Source of the DNA: Ampelomyces quisqualis
Lineage: Eukaryota; Ascomycota; Dothideomycetes; Pleosporales; Phaeosphaeriaceae
DNA length: 64,000 nucleotides
Reading direction: 5' to 3'
Assembly (NCBI GenBank): GCA_018398575.1
Contig: JAGTXZ010000010.1
Span: forward strand, 1,426,001-1,490,000
Shown in pieces: positions 9,624 to 20,611 of this stretch. Position numbers and translations under genes: made by a program. The notes beneath the pieces are model-generated. The model saw only the letters and a program-made list of their open reading frames with translations, searched no databases and was not told the DNA's origin. Every line of letters begins with the position of its first letter. Position 1 is the stretch's first letter.

Positions 9624-11615
9624 ATGCCAAGGTTACTTTCGAGGCCGAAGTCTATGCGACTCTTGAAGGGTTATCGCAAAGACGACCAGCAGCAAGATAC
9701 TCAGAAGTCGATGCTGCATCCAGGCACTTCTCAAACAGATTCTGACGGAAACCAGTCGGCTACGGCAGTTTTACTAAAAGAAAGGGATCTAGATACTCTA
9801 GAATTCGCAGACCGGCCTAGTACGTCTGGTGGGCCGGGGGATCACAGGACACAGTTGTTCCACATGAAAACAAATCCCGTCGCGTCTGTTCATTCTCGGA
9901 ACGACCTCACAGCCTCCTTACCTTCCAACTCTACCTCATTTCTGTCCGCCGCAGAAGGGTCGGAAGGAACAATTGGGATCGCTCTGGGTAGTCCCACCGT
10001 GGGCTCCCACTGGACCGGCCAACCGCAGGTCGCTACTTTCAACACAGCCTCGCAAAGTACAGATAACATGTCGGCTTTGTCTTCGCTGAATTCACCAGCG
10101 CCATCTGCTGCCCGGACGGATGCGCCCAAGTCCAAGCTGGCTCGTTGGAGGGCTTTGTTCAGGAAGGCTGCTCCACCGGTCCCGCAGTCAGAAAAGTCGG
10201 CCTTCTACCAGCTAACAACAACCATCACTGCGACAAGGGCGAATCGTGCTGATAGTCATCACGATAAAGAGTCCTTGAAACCGGTTATAGAGCTGGCAAG
10301 CGACAGAAACATGAGTCGTACGCCCTCACCACCGACTTTCAAACCCAACATCAGAGCATCTCGTACGTTCCCGACGTCTGAATCAACTCAGGAACCACCA
10401 AACTCCAGGTCGCGAGCATCCAGATCAGGAAGCCTTCCTGCAAACCCTCGAGTGTGTGTAATGCGATCTGCGACCACTCCTTTACCGTCGAATGGCAAAG
10501 CGAACGGTTTCCCTGCTGCCCCCAAACTGCTCGCTTCCAAGAGCACGCAGGATGTACCGAATTTAACTGGCCATACGTCGCTTCTAGATGTCAGCATCCC
10601 CGATATCAAACTAGATAGATATAGCGTCATGTTTGGTAATCTCCTTGAACCAACAACGAATCATTCTTCCTCATTACTCGTTCGAAGACAAGGGGATTCG
10701 GAGAAGCTCAATCCACTGAACAAGCTTAGAACAAAGGTTAAGATCACACTTGCGATAATTGAAGATGGACCACTAACAGCAAATTAGGAGCAGGAACAAC
10801 AAGGCCCAATAGATCACAGATTGCAGCCCAGAGTGACAACACCTTCAGCACTCTGTCCATCACCGCGATTATCCCTTTTTCCAAGCACAATCTACAACCG
10901 AGCAGCGTCACCACGCTCATCATCAGTACCTCGAACCAGAGAATTGCATCGCTCGAACACAGCGCCTGAGAAGTCTCCTCTGCTACAGGCCTTTACACGC
11001 CACAACAAAGTCCAAAATCTTTCCATCCAAAAGTCCACGGTCTCTCCCACTCTCCAACCCTGCGCCTCCATGAACCTACAGGCTCAACAATCCGTCACCC
11101 CAACCTCGATCCGTTCCTTTGAATCCGACACTGACTCCATTGCTCTCGTCGTCGGACGCACCGGGCCTCTCCACCTCGACGACCGCGAACCAGAATGGGA
11201 AATCTGCACAAAACCACCAGCTGCCGCACGGGCATATAGCAACCCCTCAGGCTCCCTTACACGCTCAGATTCTCGGAGCAAACAGCCTAAAGTCACGAAC
11301 TTGAGCGCACTTTGCTCAAACCCTTCATCCGCACCGGTCGAAACCTCTCCTCCCCTAAGACGTATTCGGCAGCTTCAATCGCCACCCCAACCCGCAAAAC
11401 ACTCCATCAGCGAAACGAGCCCGTCGAAAGCCATGGTCGGCATCGCGCGCAGCATATCTGTCTCCCGAGCGAATAGTCCGCGGACACTGGTGCGCACGGC
11501 GAGCGAACTGCGGAGCCCTGGGGATAGATGGGTAGACAAGCAGCAGGCGCTTACGCCGACGATGGTGGAAGTGCAGAATCGAAAGAGTCATAGGGTTATG
11601 CTGGTTGATGCGTAA
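9624..11615 (+). CDS. Ser/Pro-rich fungal protein of unknown function, 646 aa
   Basis: Two exons, 9624-10736 and 10788-11615. The 51-nt intron 10737-10787 has donor GTTAAG, branch CTAAC and acceptor TTAG. Reading through it meets the TAG that overlaps the acceptor. The protein is almost wholly disordered, rich in Ser, Thr, Pro and Arg, with many SP/TP sites. A short conserved-looking block, VSIPDIKLDRYSVMFGNLL at about residues 320-340, resembles a motif (IP-x2-E/K-L-x-RYSVMF) that I associate with uncharacterised filamentous-fungal proteins. A basic segment KSKLARWRALFRK near residue 175 is another candidate for function. The ATG follows a pyrimidine-rich leader. No catalytic domain is visible. 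The name must remain hypothetical. Confidence 0.75.
10737..10787 (+). other. Intron of the Ser/Pro-rich protein gene, 51 nt
   Basis: Donor GTTAAG, branch CTAAC, acceptor AAATTAG. Phase 0; the join reads Leu-Arg-Thr-Lys then Glu-Gln-Glu-Gln. Confidence 0.75.
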
Positions 11616-13398
11616 CAAACCCATTTCATATCTTTTTTTTTTGCGGATGCGGGTTCTGGAAGCCCGTCTACTACGTAACCTTGGCGATGCTTTTCTCTTT
11701 CCTATCGACGTCTTTCCCGGGGGATTGCAGCGCGGCCCAAACGACTGGATTTTCGGGACACTACAAAGCGAGCACGTTGATCTTCTTTTCCGATATCAGG
11801 GCATTATGTGGCGTTGGAAGGGATGATATTTTTGCGGTCGCACAATTGTGGTGTTATAGGGCTCCCTTTTTCTTTCTGCGGCGTGTTCTCGAATGTTGCT
11901 GCTCGGCCAGCTTGTGGAGTGGTTGGTCGTAGTTCGAAGGCCTGGTGTAGATGCCTGCAAATACCACACAGAGATGTGGCAGAGAGCGATAGATTTGTAG
12001 CAGCCCATTCGAGTCTGATATAATCGACGTTATATAAATACGGCAGACTTGCCAACGCGAAAATGTGTGACTTCTCGAAATACACATTAGTGGGGAAGTA
12101 CTCCGTACTCCTGCCCTAGATGACAAAAAAACCCAACTCGCCACCTCATCTCATCCCATCTCCAACTCTGCGCCAACGCACATGATCCGCTTCAGATCAT
12201 CGAGGCAGGGCCTCCGGTGAATTGAAACAAGGTCCAATACGGTCGTGTCTTACTGGCTGCGGTCGCTTGTGGAACCATGGGCCGTGGCTGACCCCGCTCC
12301 AAAGCTCATCATCATCCCCACGACTCGCGGCGGCATGCCTTACCCGAGTCCTGCGCCCGGATGTTGACAAGCTTCACTTTTCGGTTTCAAGCATATTGGC
12401 GACGAGTCTCAAGTCTTTCAGGCCTCTGTTCTGTTAGCGATCGGTGGCCGGTAAGCAGAGAGCGAGCACCATGTAGCTTCAGCTTTGCGCCTCGAGGCGC
12501 AACTCACAACCCTGACCCAACGGAAGAACAATCATGCTTTGTGTATCATCTCAGCTATCGCCCTGTTAGTCTCAGTAACCACGGACCGGGATTCGATAAA
12601 GACCTGCTGGCCAAGTATCGCCCGCTCGCTCGCCAAACGCAATCAGGACAAAACGGCTGCCTACCTGCTGCACACAGCCCATCTAGCTCTCCGCCACAGT
12701 CCTGTATCATTGGAGCAAATAGAAGATGTCATAATGTGGTCGATGCACCTCGGTCAAGCAATACGTCCTGTGGCCGCCCGCATCTCAGGCTAATCCTCAT
12801 GTACTACCGCACTGGAAGGCTGGACCGGAGGAGTGAGGCTGAGTAGGAAGCGAATTGCTTGGAGCTTCGTGAGCTTGGTTGCTTGACTTTCCTTCTCTCT
12901 CTACACTCGTCGAATCTTAGGCTTCTTTTGCGCGTTCCTGAACTCGACAACGATCATCGCTGCTTGCGTAGAAGAGACGTGGGATACCTCGACTTGTCAG
13001 CTGTTCCTAAGGCTGAGAGGTTGATAGCCTTTCTGGCTACCGAACAAACTCAGGACCTACTGCCTTTCGTGTCTTACAAACCATCGTAGCCAGTGTTTCC
13101 GGAAGATCGCCTGTCTGGAGTCTGAAGGGACACTTGGTACTTTGGAGGAGAAGGGCTGCGATACGAATAGGAGGACCCAACCGACAGTACTGCGCATCTC
13201 CAACATCCGGCGACAAAGACAGCTAGATCAAACCACTGCATCGGCAGAGTATCGCACTATCTTATCGTTCATCACACCTACACAGCCCTCCATCGACCAC
13301 GAGTGATATTTCGTCATCATAATCGGCGCGGTTGTCAACGCTAAGGCTGGGCTGTCCACCCATACAAGATCGTACCGCATCGCAAAGGGTCCAGTACA
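11616..13398. other. Long intergenic region, at most one doubtful small exon
   Basis: About 1.8 kb between two same-strand genes. It contains one TACTCCGTA 9-mer at 12099-12107. One open stretch at 12485-12793 is listed separately. Otherwise I see no recognisable gene. Confidence 0.5.
12485..12793 (+). CDS. Doubtful small ORF or exon, about 100 aa
   Basis: The frame has no ATG at its 5' end, starting from a TTG, so if coding it must be an exon with an upstream partner I cannot place. The translation looks helical and moderately protein-like (TLTQRKNNHALCIIS, AAYLLHTAHLALRHS, IEDVIMWSMHLGQAI). No family is recognised. It may be chance. Confidence 0.2.
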   Translation: MRLEAQLTTLTQRKNNHALCIISAIALLVSVTTDRDSIKTCWPSIARSLAKRNQDKTAAYLLHTAHLALRHSPVSLEQIEDVIMWSMHLGQAIRPVAARISG

Positions 13399-15889
13399 AT
13401 GTCGGGTATCGAGGTCATTGCGGCTGTAGCAGCCATAGTCTCCGCATTCCATGGAGGGTCAGAGCTGCTGAAACACATCAAGACGAGACGCCGGAAGAGT
13501 CGGCAGGCACAACAACAAGAGTTCGAGGAGAAGCAGCTACAAGAGTCGCTGGTCTTAGGGGAGCAGCAAATAGATGCCCGGTATGCCCAAGACATGCGAG
13601 ATTTTGGCGATCTTATGCGTGTTGGTGATGGTGAGTTTTCTGTTGTCCGGAGTCCGTGGCTGTAACTGATGATGGTTCGCATCCACAGTCATAGCGCGCG
13701 ACCAACTCCTGCACATCGCGGTCATGTTGCAAGGCGAGGTGATCAGAAGCTTACAAATGACTGTGCAATTTGAGCATGCCGTCCTAGACCTAGGCATCTT
13801 GTACGAAGCCTCAATCACGAATAGGAAACAGACTTTTGTGACATTGGACCAACTGAAGCAAAGACTGCTCCCAAGAATGCCGATATCCCGCCCGTTACAA
13901 AGCCTGTCCAACTCGTCGAGGAATCGTCCATCACCTGTTGCGCTTTCAATGGCAGGAATGAGCACGTTCGACCCAACCAGCTACATACCCGATAACTACA
14001 TCCCACCCGCGGTCACTCTCACGACACAAAGAGAGACGAAACAATCGAAGCAAGGCCTCAGCGACTACTTTCGGGACCTGAAGCGCGACAGTGGTTCTTC
14101 GGAGCCACCGTTGTCGGCCCAAACGCGACATTCTAAAATCTCCGAGGACATCAATTTCAGCCCGGCGTTCCAACATCTTTTAGCCACCAGAGGCTCAGAA
14201 GATCGAGACGTCATAATGAAAGAAATCTATGAGATTATGGACTCATTCCAGATCAGCCCACGAACTCGATCAAGTGATCCATGGGCCAACCATGCCCCTG
14301 TCGGCCATGGGTATGGTACAAGACGAGATACTCTCGCTATGCTCAATGCAGCAGATCCATACTCACAGGATCCACTGAAAACGACTCGAGAGATGTTACA
14401 GATGCCAAAGGTCTTACCAACATCCGAAGAACTTGGTGCCAGAGGTGACCGGCAGCAGCCTACCTTCAACATCGGCGTGTTCGATCCGTCGAAAGACCAT
14501 CCGGACTACCAGCACCGATATGCTGCAAAGAACCTCTACCCCCAGCGACAAACCCAGCCTCCTCAGCCTCGCTGGTCTACTACGTCGGGGGCAAGCTCAT
14601 CCTACTCTGAGGCGCCGTCACTCGATCGCAACAGCTCCACTTCCTCACAAGAATCACGCAATCAAGTTCATCAGCTCCCAAGAACTCAATCTCCTCGGAG
14701 AATGTCTTCCAGCATGCAAAATAAGCCACCGTCTCCAATTACCCCATCACAACACCACGATTACGAGAATGTAGTCCAGCCACCTCTTACTCCATACGCG
14801 TCAACGACCGACCCATACACCCGAACGATTGCACCACTTGCGCCTCTAAACATCAAGAACCAGACCAATGCGCCAAAATATATGCCGGAACAGAAAGACC
14901 AGTCAGCTAATGCAACAAGCCCTTCAACAGGTGTTTCCAAGTCGTTGATGTACTCTCCGTATGCGACACCCTATCAGCATACTGTACCGCAGTTTGGCAC
15001 GCCATACGTGCGACCCCAAAAACAGCAACATACATATCAGACACCTCATCAAGATCATGAGGCCGTCATACCAGATAGCCCAACATTTCACTTTATGCCA
15101 ACTATAGTCCGCGATGCCCCAAGCACCCATAGCAACACCAGCGAGCGCACCATAACTCAGTCAAATTTTCCGGTCGACACCATCGGCACTACACCAACCA
15201 CTGCTGGTTTGCGTCACCATAGCGTGGCCGAATCAATAGGCTCAACAAGCAGCAGCGGCTCTGCCTCAATCGGCATCCCCCCGGGCCCCCGCATGAAAAG
15301 CATACCCCGCGAAACTATCCAAAGTGGCCCTGCCGGTCAAGAGCGCATGATGAACGGCCGGCCCTGCAGAGCCAACAACTACTGGGGCTTCTGCAAAGGA
15401 GCCTGGACGATCCGCGAAGACGCCCAACAAGGTCTCGCGTTGCGCACCCAGCCCAGCGGCATGTACAACACGAAGGAAATATGGGAGTGTAAAGAATGCA
15501 CGTTCAAAGGCGCGACGTTTTCCGCGTCACATCCTACGAAGAAGAACAAGGAGATTACGGTGGTGGACCCGCGGATCATGACGAGTCAGAGCAAAATCAA
15601 GTATAAATGGCTATTTCTGGCAAAGTCACACATCAAGAAGAAGACTACAGAGTCGCACACCGAGGAGAGTAATTATGGCTGCGTGTTTTGTAGTCTCGAG
15701 GATAAAGTTTCGAGCGTGTATGGCGGCGTGGAAACGCTGATGAATCACATCGCGCTGTGCCATGTTGCGGATATGAGGGAGAATATTAGGAGGAAAGCGA
15801 GGTGTGTGGTGGGTAGGGTACCCGGGCCAGGTGAAACGGAGTGGGATATTTGGATTCCTGTATTTGAGAGGGTGGAGGAGTTGGCGTGA
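13399..15889 (+). CDS. Fungal protein with C-terminal Cys/His zinc-binding region, 810 aa
   Basis: Two exons, 13399-13630 and 13689-15889. The 58-nt intron starts GTGAGT and ends CACAG. The N-terminus MSGIEVIAAVAAIVSAFHG resembles the short helical N-terminal segment of many fungal STAND/ankyrin and other signalling proteins, followed by a charged helix. Residues 180-560 are disordered, rich in Pro/Gln/Ser/Tyr. The C-terminal 200 residues look folded: RPCRANNYWGFCKGAW, then WECKECTFKGATFS, then YGCVFCSLEDKVSSVYGGVETLMNHIALCHV. The last is a C2H2-like arrangement (C-x2-C-x~20-H-x4-H), and the WECKEC pair is a second metal site. The overall layout matches an uncharacterised filamentous-fungal family as I recall it. 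A nucleic-acid or protein-binding role is inference. Confidence 0.78.
13631..13688 (+). other. Intron of the zinc-binding protein gene, 58 nt
   Basis: Donor GTGAGT, branch-like CTGAT, acceptor CACAG. Phase 1, joining Val-Gly-Asp to Val-Ile-Ala-Arg-Asp. Confidence 0.82.
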
Positions 15890-16082
15890 TGCAGAAGGGG
15901 CGGAATGAGAGAGGTACAGGGGCGTCGAGGGTATAGAGAGGATTGTGTTGTGGAGATACCCAATATATAAATATATAGGTTTTATAAGTTGCAGTAACCA
16001 TCTATCCACATTCACGTATGCATGGCTCAAGTAGCCGGGTATCATATCTCGTCAATCCACCGCCCTTCTCTCCCAACAGTAT

Positions 16083-16859
16083 CTACGCCGCAGCAACGCC
16101 AATAAAGGCCGGACTCCAATACTCATTCTCCCCCGCCTGACAATCCACCCACACCAGACTATCCACCATCAGATCCTCGACCACAGCCACGGCGCGCGGC
16201 CTCTCCCAGTCCAGATTCAGCTGCAGCATCGACACAGTAACATAGCCCAGGACTTGAACGGCCTCGAGCACGGTACTCTGATCGACATTCAATTCCTTGG
16301 GCACGCTGCGGATAAAGCTGCGATGCCCGATAGTCAGCATGGTAAAGCACGAGCCCAGCGGAGCAAGGCTGTCGACGGCGCGCGCAACATCGTCGTCGCT
16401 GACCGCCATGCCACCGCCGACACTGCGGCCTGTGTGAATGCGTGCGCGCAGGTCCGAAACCGAGATGAGCCCGCCGTTTTCCGCGCGCGTGGCGCGGCAT
16501 TCTTCGACGATGAGCACGCCCAGGTTGAAGTAGAAGTCGTTTACGCTGCCGCCGAGTAATTGCGCCCAGATACTGTCCCCGCTTGCGCCGGCGTCGCGGT
16601 GGTACGAGGATGCGAGGAAGTCGATGTTGAGTGCGCTGCACATGCGCGCGAATTCGGCGCGGAAGGCGGGGTTCGCGCGTATGTCTTTTGAGTGGGTCAG
16701 GGCGAAGTTGTGTAGGAGCGACTGGAAGACGGAGAGCTGGGTGGAGAGGGAGGCGGCGTTGCGGGTGCGGAGGGCGGCGCCGTGGGAGATGTAGTGGTGG
16801 TTTTGGAGGCTGCGGGTCGAGAGAGAGGAGAGGCCGGGGGTGCGGCGGCGGTGGTCCAT
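16083..16859 (-). CDS. vps22: ESCRT-II subunit Vps22/Snf8 (EAP30)
   Basis: Vps22 forms the ESCRT-II core with Vps36 and two Vps25 copies at endosomes, sorting ubiquitinated cargo into multivesicular bodies. The ATG at 16859 gives 258 residues, the usual family length, beginning with a helical region (PGLSSLSTRSLQNHH). Family blocks are plain: LSVFQSLLHNFALTHSKDI, FRAEFARMCSALNIDFLAS, FYFNLGVLIVEECRATR and the tandem winged helices with SVSDLRARI and FIRSVPKELNVDQ. The C-terminus is VEDLMVDSLVWVDCQ followed by YWSP. The frame stays open upstream to an in-frame ATG at 17054, which would add a 65-residue repeat-encoded extension, but the family starts at the shorter position. No intron is needed. 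It is divergent from aar2. Confidence 0.92.
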   Translation of the reverse strand: MDHRRRTPGLSSLSTRSLQNHHYISHGAALRTRNAASLSTQLSVFQSLLHNFALTHSKDIRANPAFRAEFARMCSALNIDFLASSYHRDAGASGDSIWAQLLGGSVNDFYFNLGVLIVEECRATRAENGGLISVSDLRARIHTGRSVGGGMAVSDDDVARAVDSLAPLGSCFTMLTIGHRSFIRSVPKELNVDQSTVLEAVQVLGYVTVSMLQLNLDWERPRAVAVVEDLMVDSLVWVDCQAGENEYWSPAFIGVAAA

Positions 16860-17688
16860 TGGGGTGGTGTGGGTGAAGGGGAGGGTGTAGGTGTTTCGTG
16901 GGGGTTGTGAGGTGGTGTGGCTGTGAGGTGGTGTGGCTGTGAGGTGGTGTGGCTGTGAGGTGGTGTGGCTGTGAGGTGGTGTGGCTGTGAGGTGGTGTGG
17001 CTGTGAGGTGGTGTGGCTGAAGGGGTGGGCAGGTGCGGGTGCGGGTGCGGCCATGTTCCGCGTGGAAGACGTCACCTCCCCGAAATGGCAATCTGCACGC
17101 CGGGAGAAGCGATGCTGTCTCCAAGGATCAATCATGTCAACAAAGTACAGTACTGAGTACACACGCGCGAACCTGCACAGAACGGGGAGTGAGACGTTGC
17201 ACGACATGCAGATCTGTTCTGGACAAAAGCAAAGGGAACCATGAAACACCCAACATCAGCGCCAGAGCTATTGCTCAATAAAGTATAGTCGCTTTCCGGC
17301 GAGACGTTCCCTCCCGGGTGCCTGCGCGCAGACTATGTAGCTCCCCCTCGTGTCAATGTACTGCGGCCTGCCCTGGCACTGCATTAGACGTCTTGCTGGC
17401 AGGTGTCTCGCATTCCTTCCCTCCTTGTCCTCATTATTCACACACCTCCAATACTGTTCGCCGCAATAGCAACAAGTTCCGTCGGCCGTTTTCTTCACTT
17501 GTTAAGCTACAGGTAGCTCCCGAGACCACACGGGTGACACTATTCTTTCCCTCCGCACGGGCCCGCTGCCTCGTTTCTGGCTCTCCATGATACCCATTAC
17601 TTCTCTTCTCGACTCGAGCCTCACCCTCCACATTCCTTGCAAGATTCTGCGACACACGTGGTTCGACGAGTCGTTCTACGGCTCCACC
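16860..17688. promoter_or_regulatory. Divergent promoter region vps22 / aar2
   Basis: This 829-bp gap between two divergent starts contains the 16-bp minisatellite near vps22 and a pyrimidine-rich leader near aar2. No defined operator was recognised. Confidence 0.5.
16909..17020. repeat. 16-bp minisatellite, 7 copies
   Basis: Seven near-perfect head-to-tail copies of GAGGTGGTGTGGCTGT, the last differing in its final base. It begins 50 bp upstream of the vps22 start codon. Because 16 is not a multiple of 3, the minus-strand frame reads a 16-residue super-repeat over 48 bp, and all three frames stay open. Confidence 0.95.
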
Positions 17689-18993
17689 ATGTCGCCCACA
17701 ACCATTAATAACAGTATCCTGCTGCTGAACCTTCCGCCAAAAGCACTCGCTGGTGTCGATCTGCTCTCATTCACAACATCACCGCGCTTCCATGGAATCA
17801 AAAATGTGCCGCCTGGACTGCACTTTGTCTTTGCAGCCAGCGACACCACGCTCTCGGTCCGACACGGCGCGTGGCTGTATGTCAGTCCAGGTCTCGGCTC
17901 GCCCCAGGTTTTCGTCAAGAAGTGGGATGAGAGCACTGAAGATCTCGTCGCCGAAACATCACAGGCAGAAGTCTTACGATGGAAAGCAAATCTCGGCAGT
18001 ATATGGAAAGACGGTCTGACGCCATATCGACAGACGGTCCAGGAAGGCGACTCCGGCGCGGAAGAGGGCTGGTCAGAAGAATCGACCGATTGGAGTAAGC
18101 TTACTTCGCGCATCACACCGACTCTACTCTCGCGGATATGTGGCTTGAATCCGGACCACTGGAGTCTGACTTCTGCGTCATCTGCGAGTCAGGATTTCGA
18201 CAAGATACCAGGTCTCGAATCGAGCAACAGCACGCTGCATCCGGAAAAGGAGTTGAGGTTTTTGCCAATCGATCTGAAGAAGACGTGGAGGGACGGAGCG
18301 ACTGGAAGGGAGAGGACAGCAGCAGCACAAGATCGTTCTTGGTTTCTTGGACATCTCGTGGACCATCATTGTCAGGCGAGTGACAAGCGCGGACGGGAGT
18401 TTGAGATATTGGGCGAGCTACAGTTTGCCTTCTTGATGGTGTTGACGCTGAACAACAATTCTTGCCTGGAGCAATGGAAGCGCATATTGCAGCTGCTCTT
18501 CACCTGTCAGCAAGCAGTTCCAGATCGATCGACCTTTTTCCTCGAGCTGTTGAAGGTTTTGCGCATGCAGCTTGGACATTGCGCCGACACGGATGCTGGT
18601 CTTTTCGACATGAACGAGGTAGGTGGTTTCCTACGCCCGTTATTTACACGCTTTCGAAGAAGTCTGGACGATTTCGACGGCAGATGGAAGGTAGACCTGG
18701 TAGACGAGCTGGAAGATTTGCAAGGATATCTCCAAAGCATATTTGGATGGGAGCTCGACGGTGTATATCTCAAGCGCGGCCTGCTCGAACTCGAAGACGG
18801 CGAGCGCGTGGAAATGGACGTCAACGGTGCTGATGAAGACGACGAGCTTGGTGACTTTGCACCCATGGTGGTGGAGTTGACGCCCGAGCAACTCAAGTTG
18901 ATGGGCGGCAGCCATGTCGGTCATGCAAAAGGCTCGATTGGTGATGAGTCTGAAGAAGAGGCTGACTTGGACGACATGGATACGCGGTATTGA
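17689..18993 (+). CDS. aar2: Aar2-type U5 snRNP assembly factor
   Basis: Aar2 binds Prp8 in the cytoplasm and holds U5 snRNP in an immature state until Brr2 replaces it. From ATG 17689 the protein is 434 residues, slightly longer than human (384) and yeast (355). The N-terminal beta domain carries the family signature AGVDLLSFTTSPRFHGIKNVPPG (as two adjoining pieces), then LHFVFAAS and GAWLYVSPG. The C-terminal helical domain has LGELQFAFLMVLTLNNNSCLEQWK and QAVPDRSTFFLELLKVLRMQL. An acidic C-terminal tail (ADEDDELGDF, DESEEEADLDD) follows. An in-frame ATG at 17587 would add 34 residues, but the conserved block follows closely after the chosen start. No intron. Confidence 0.9.
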   Translation: MSPTTINNSILLLNLPPKALAGVDLLSFTTSPRFHGIKNVPPGLHFVFAASDTTLSVRHGAWLYVSPGLGSPQVFVKKWDESTEDLVAETSQAEVLRWKANLGSIWKDGLTPYRQTVQEGDSGAEEGWSEESTDWSKLTSRITPTLLSRICGLNPDHWSLTSASSASQDFDKIPGLESSNSTLHPEKELRFLPIDLKKTWRDGATGRERTAAAQDRSWFLGHLVDHHCQASDKRGREFEILGELQFAFLMVLTLNNNSCLEQWKRILQLLFTCQQAVPDRSTFFLELLKVLRMQLGHCADTDAGLFDMNEVGGFLRPLFTRFRRSLDDFDGRWKVDLVDELEDLQGYLQSIFGWELDGVYLKRGLLELEDGERVEMDVNGADEDDELGDFAPMVVELTPEQLKLMGGSHVGHAKGSIGDESEEEADLDDMDTRY

Positions 18994-19807
18994 GCGAGAT
19001 TCGATACACCGTGCATGACCGGTCGGCGGTGCGAGCTCATGGTAAGTTGGTAACTTCCCGGACACATCACCCAGGGGCATTGGAATGCAGTGGCAAGCAA
19101 GTGTGCTGTCATCATCTTTGCACGTCTTATCGAAACTACTTTTGTGATGATCAGACATCCTCGACACTTCATCAGCATGCTCACCACAAACCCTGTCGTT
19201 CACGATCAAGGATAGGCTACGCATTATGAGGTCCTTGTCACTTGTGGCGCCGCTCAGTGTCTCGAATTAGCGGCGAAGCACAAGCGCTCTGCAAGGAACA
19301 ACAACCAATGCCGCGGCACCTTCAGCACAGCCTTGCGAATCGACATGATATACGTCTAGTTCCCACATTACTGCGACCCAGCGTTGGGGCATTGCCACGA
19401 ACTACCAAGTCTCAAGTGCCCATCATGTGCACAAGCCATCTGAAGGTTGCGGCCCCCAAATACTCGCCTCTCCCTGCCACGCTACTGGTTGGTCCATTAT
19501 TCTGCGAGGCTGAAGCACACGACGTGTGCAATTGGCCCCAAAGTTCTCAGCTGAGCATCTTTTCGCGGGGATGCGAAAAATTGATCGGCCGTGGAAATGA
19601 CGGCTGTGCTCCCTTGACAGCCTCTTTCGGGTGCTTGGCTGGCGTGGGCGGTGCGCCTGATTCCTGAGATATCTAAGCCAGCCGCATCCTGCATATGCCC
19701 CCTTTGTTTGCGCATCTTACGAGCTCGAGTGCCGTTCTTAAGCTTGACACGTACAACCTTCTCCTAATCCCGACTTACTCGATTAACCTCGAGATCAATC
19801 CTTGGAC
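18994..19807. other. Intergenic, no gene seen
   Basis: 814 bp between same-strand genes. A 141-codon open frame at 19242-19667 shows no recognisable protein features and is taken as chance. The right end is the promoter of the LITAF-like gene. Confidence 0.55.
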
Positions 19808-20611
19808 ATGGAGAAACAAGGTGGTGAGTAAATAGTTCTTTACGCGCCGATGCGCCCAGAAGATGCGCCATACGCGCTCTCCAGCAAAACACACACGGGC
19901 GCATCCTCAGTACGCGATGAAAACACATCCAGAAGAACCCTCACTAACACTACCTTCCAGTCCCCATGCAGCAATACCCCCAATCCCCAGACGTAACTGG
20001 CCAAGGTCAACCCCCCGTCTACCACCAAGACCCCAACGTCGCCGCCCAATACCAACAACAAGCATCCACTATGTACAGCGGCCAGCAGCCCCAACACCCT
20101 CCTCCTCAGCACTTTGGCACTGGCTCGCCTCCCCCACAGCAATACGCCGCTGGTTCGCCCCCGCCCCAGCAGCCTCAGAGCGCGTACATGGATGCGCAGC
20201 ACAAGGAGCCGCACGCGCACCCTCAGCAGCCAGGCATGCCCCCACAGCAACCTAGCGGCGCGCAGTACCAGAACGCGACGCCGATAGCGAATTTGAACCG
20301 CGGGCCTGCGCCGGCGGATTGTCCCGCGTGTGGGCAGCGCGCGATGACGAATACGGCCTTTGAGACGGGAAATACTACGCAGTAAGTCCTATTCCATTTC
20401 TCTGACCTAGTAGAAGGGAAATCGTGAATGGTTGCTAATGTGTGTTCAAAATAGTGCGTGGGCCGCTGGACTCTGCTGTTTCTGCTGCTTGGGATGCATT
20501 CCGTATATCATGAACAGTCTCAAGGATGTTCAGCATAAGTGTGGGAGGTGCGGTGTGTTGCTGGCGACGTGGCATCGGAGCGGCACGACGGAGGTGCACA
20601 TCCATTCTTAG
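19808..20611 (+). CDS. LITAF-like zinc-ribbon membrane-associated protein, 197 aa
   Basis: LITAF/CDIP-domain proteins sit monotopically on endosomal or plasma membranes. The model has three exons: a 16-bp first exon 19808-19823, then 19961-20381 and 20455-20611. Residues 6-110 are Pro/Gln/Tyr rich, as in other LITAF proteins. The domain opens with CPACGQRAMTNT and the amphipathic core AGLCCFCCLGCIPYIMN. It closes with HKCGRCGVLLATW, so both CxxC knuckles are present on either side of the hydrophobic insert. Introns have donors GTGAGT and GTAAGT. The second intron splits the domain between the first CxxC and the hydrophobic core, so the unspliced frame stops before the membrane segment. Fungal functions are largely unknown. 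Confidence 0.85.
19824..19960 (+). other. LITAF-like gene intron 1, 137 nt
   Basis: Donor GTGAGT, CTAAC near the 3' end, acceptor TTCCAG. The join gives MEKQG then VPMQQ. If the intron is not real, translation would start at ATG 19966 and lose only seven residues. Confidence 0.65.
20382..20454 (+). other. LITAF-like gene intron 2, 73 nt
   Basis: Donor GTAAGT, branch GCTAAT, acceptor AATAG. Required to join the two halves of the zinc-ribbon domain. Confidence 0.85.

Noticed and set aside
16083..17249. Longer Vps22 with a His/Thr/Pro-repeat N-terminal extension
   Set aside because: The extension is encoded by the 16-bp minisatellite, which is open in every frame. The family begins near the ATG at 16859 and that start gives the normal length.
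19242..19667. 141-codon open frame between aar2 and the LITAF-like gene
   Set aside because: No start context, family or splice partner; probably chance.
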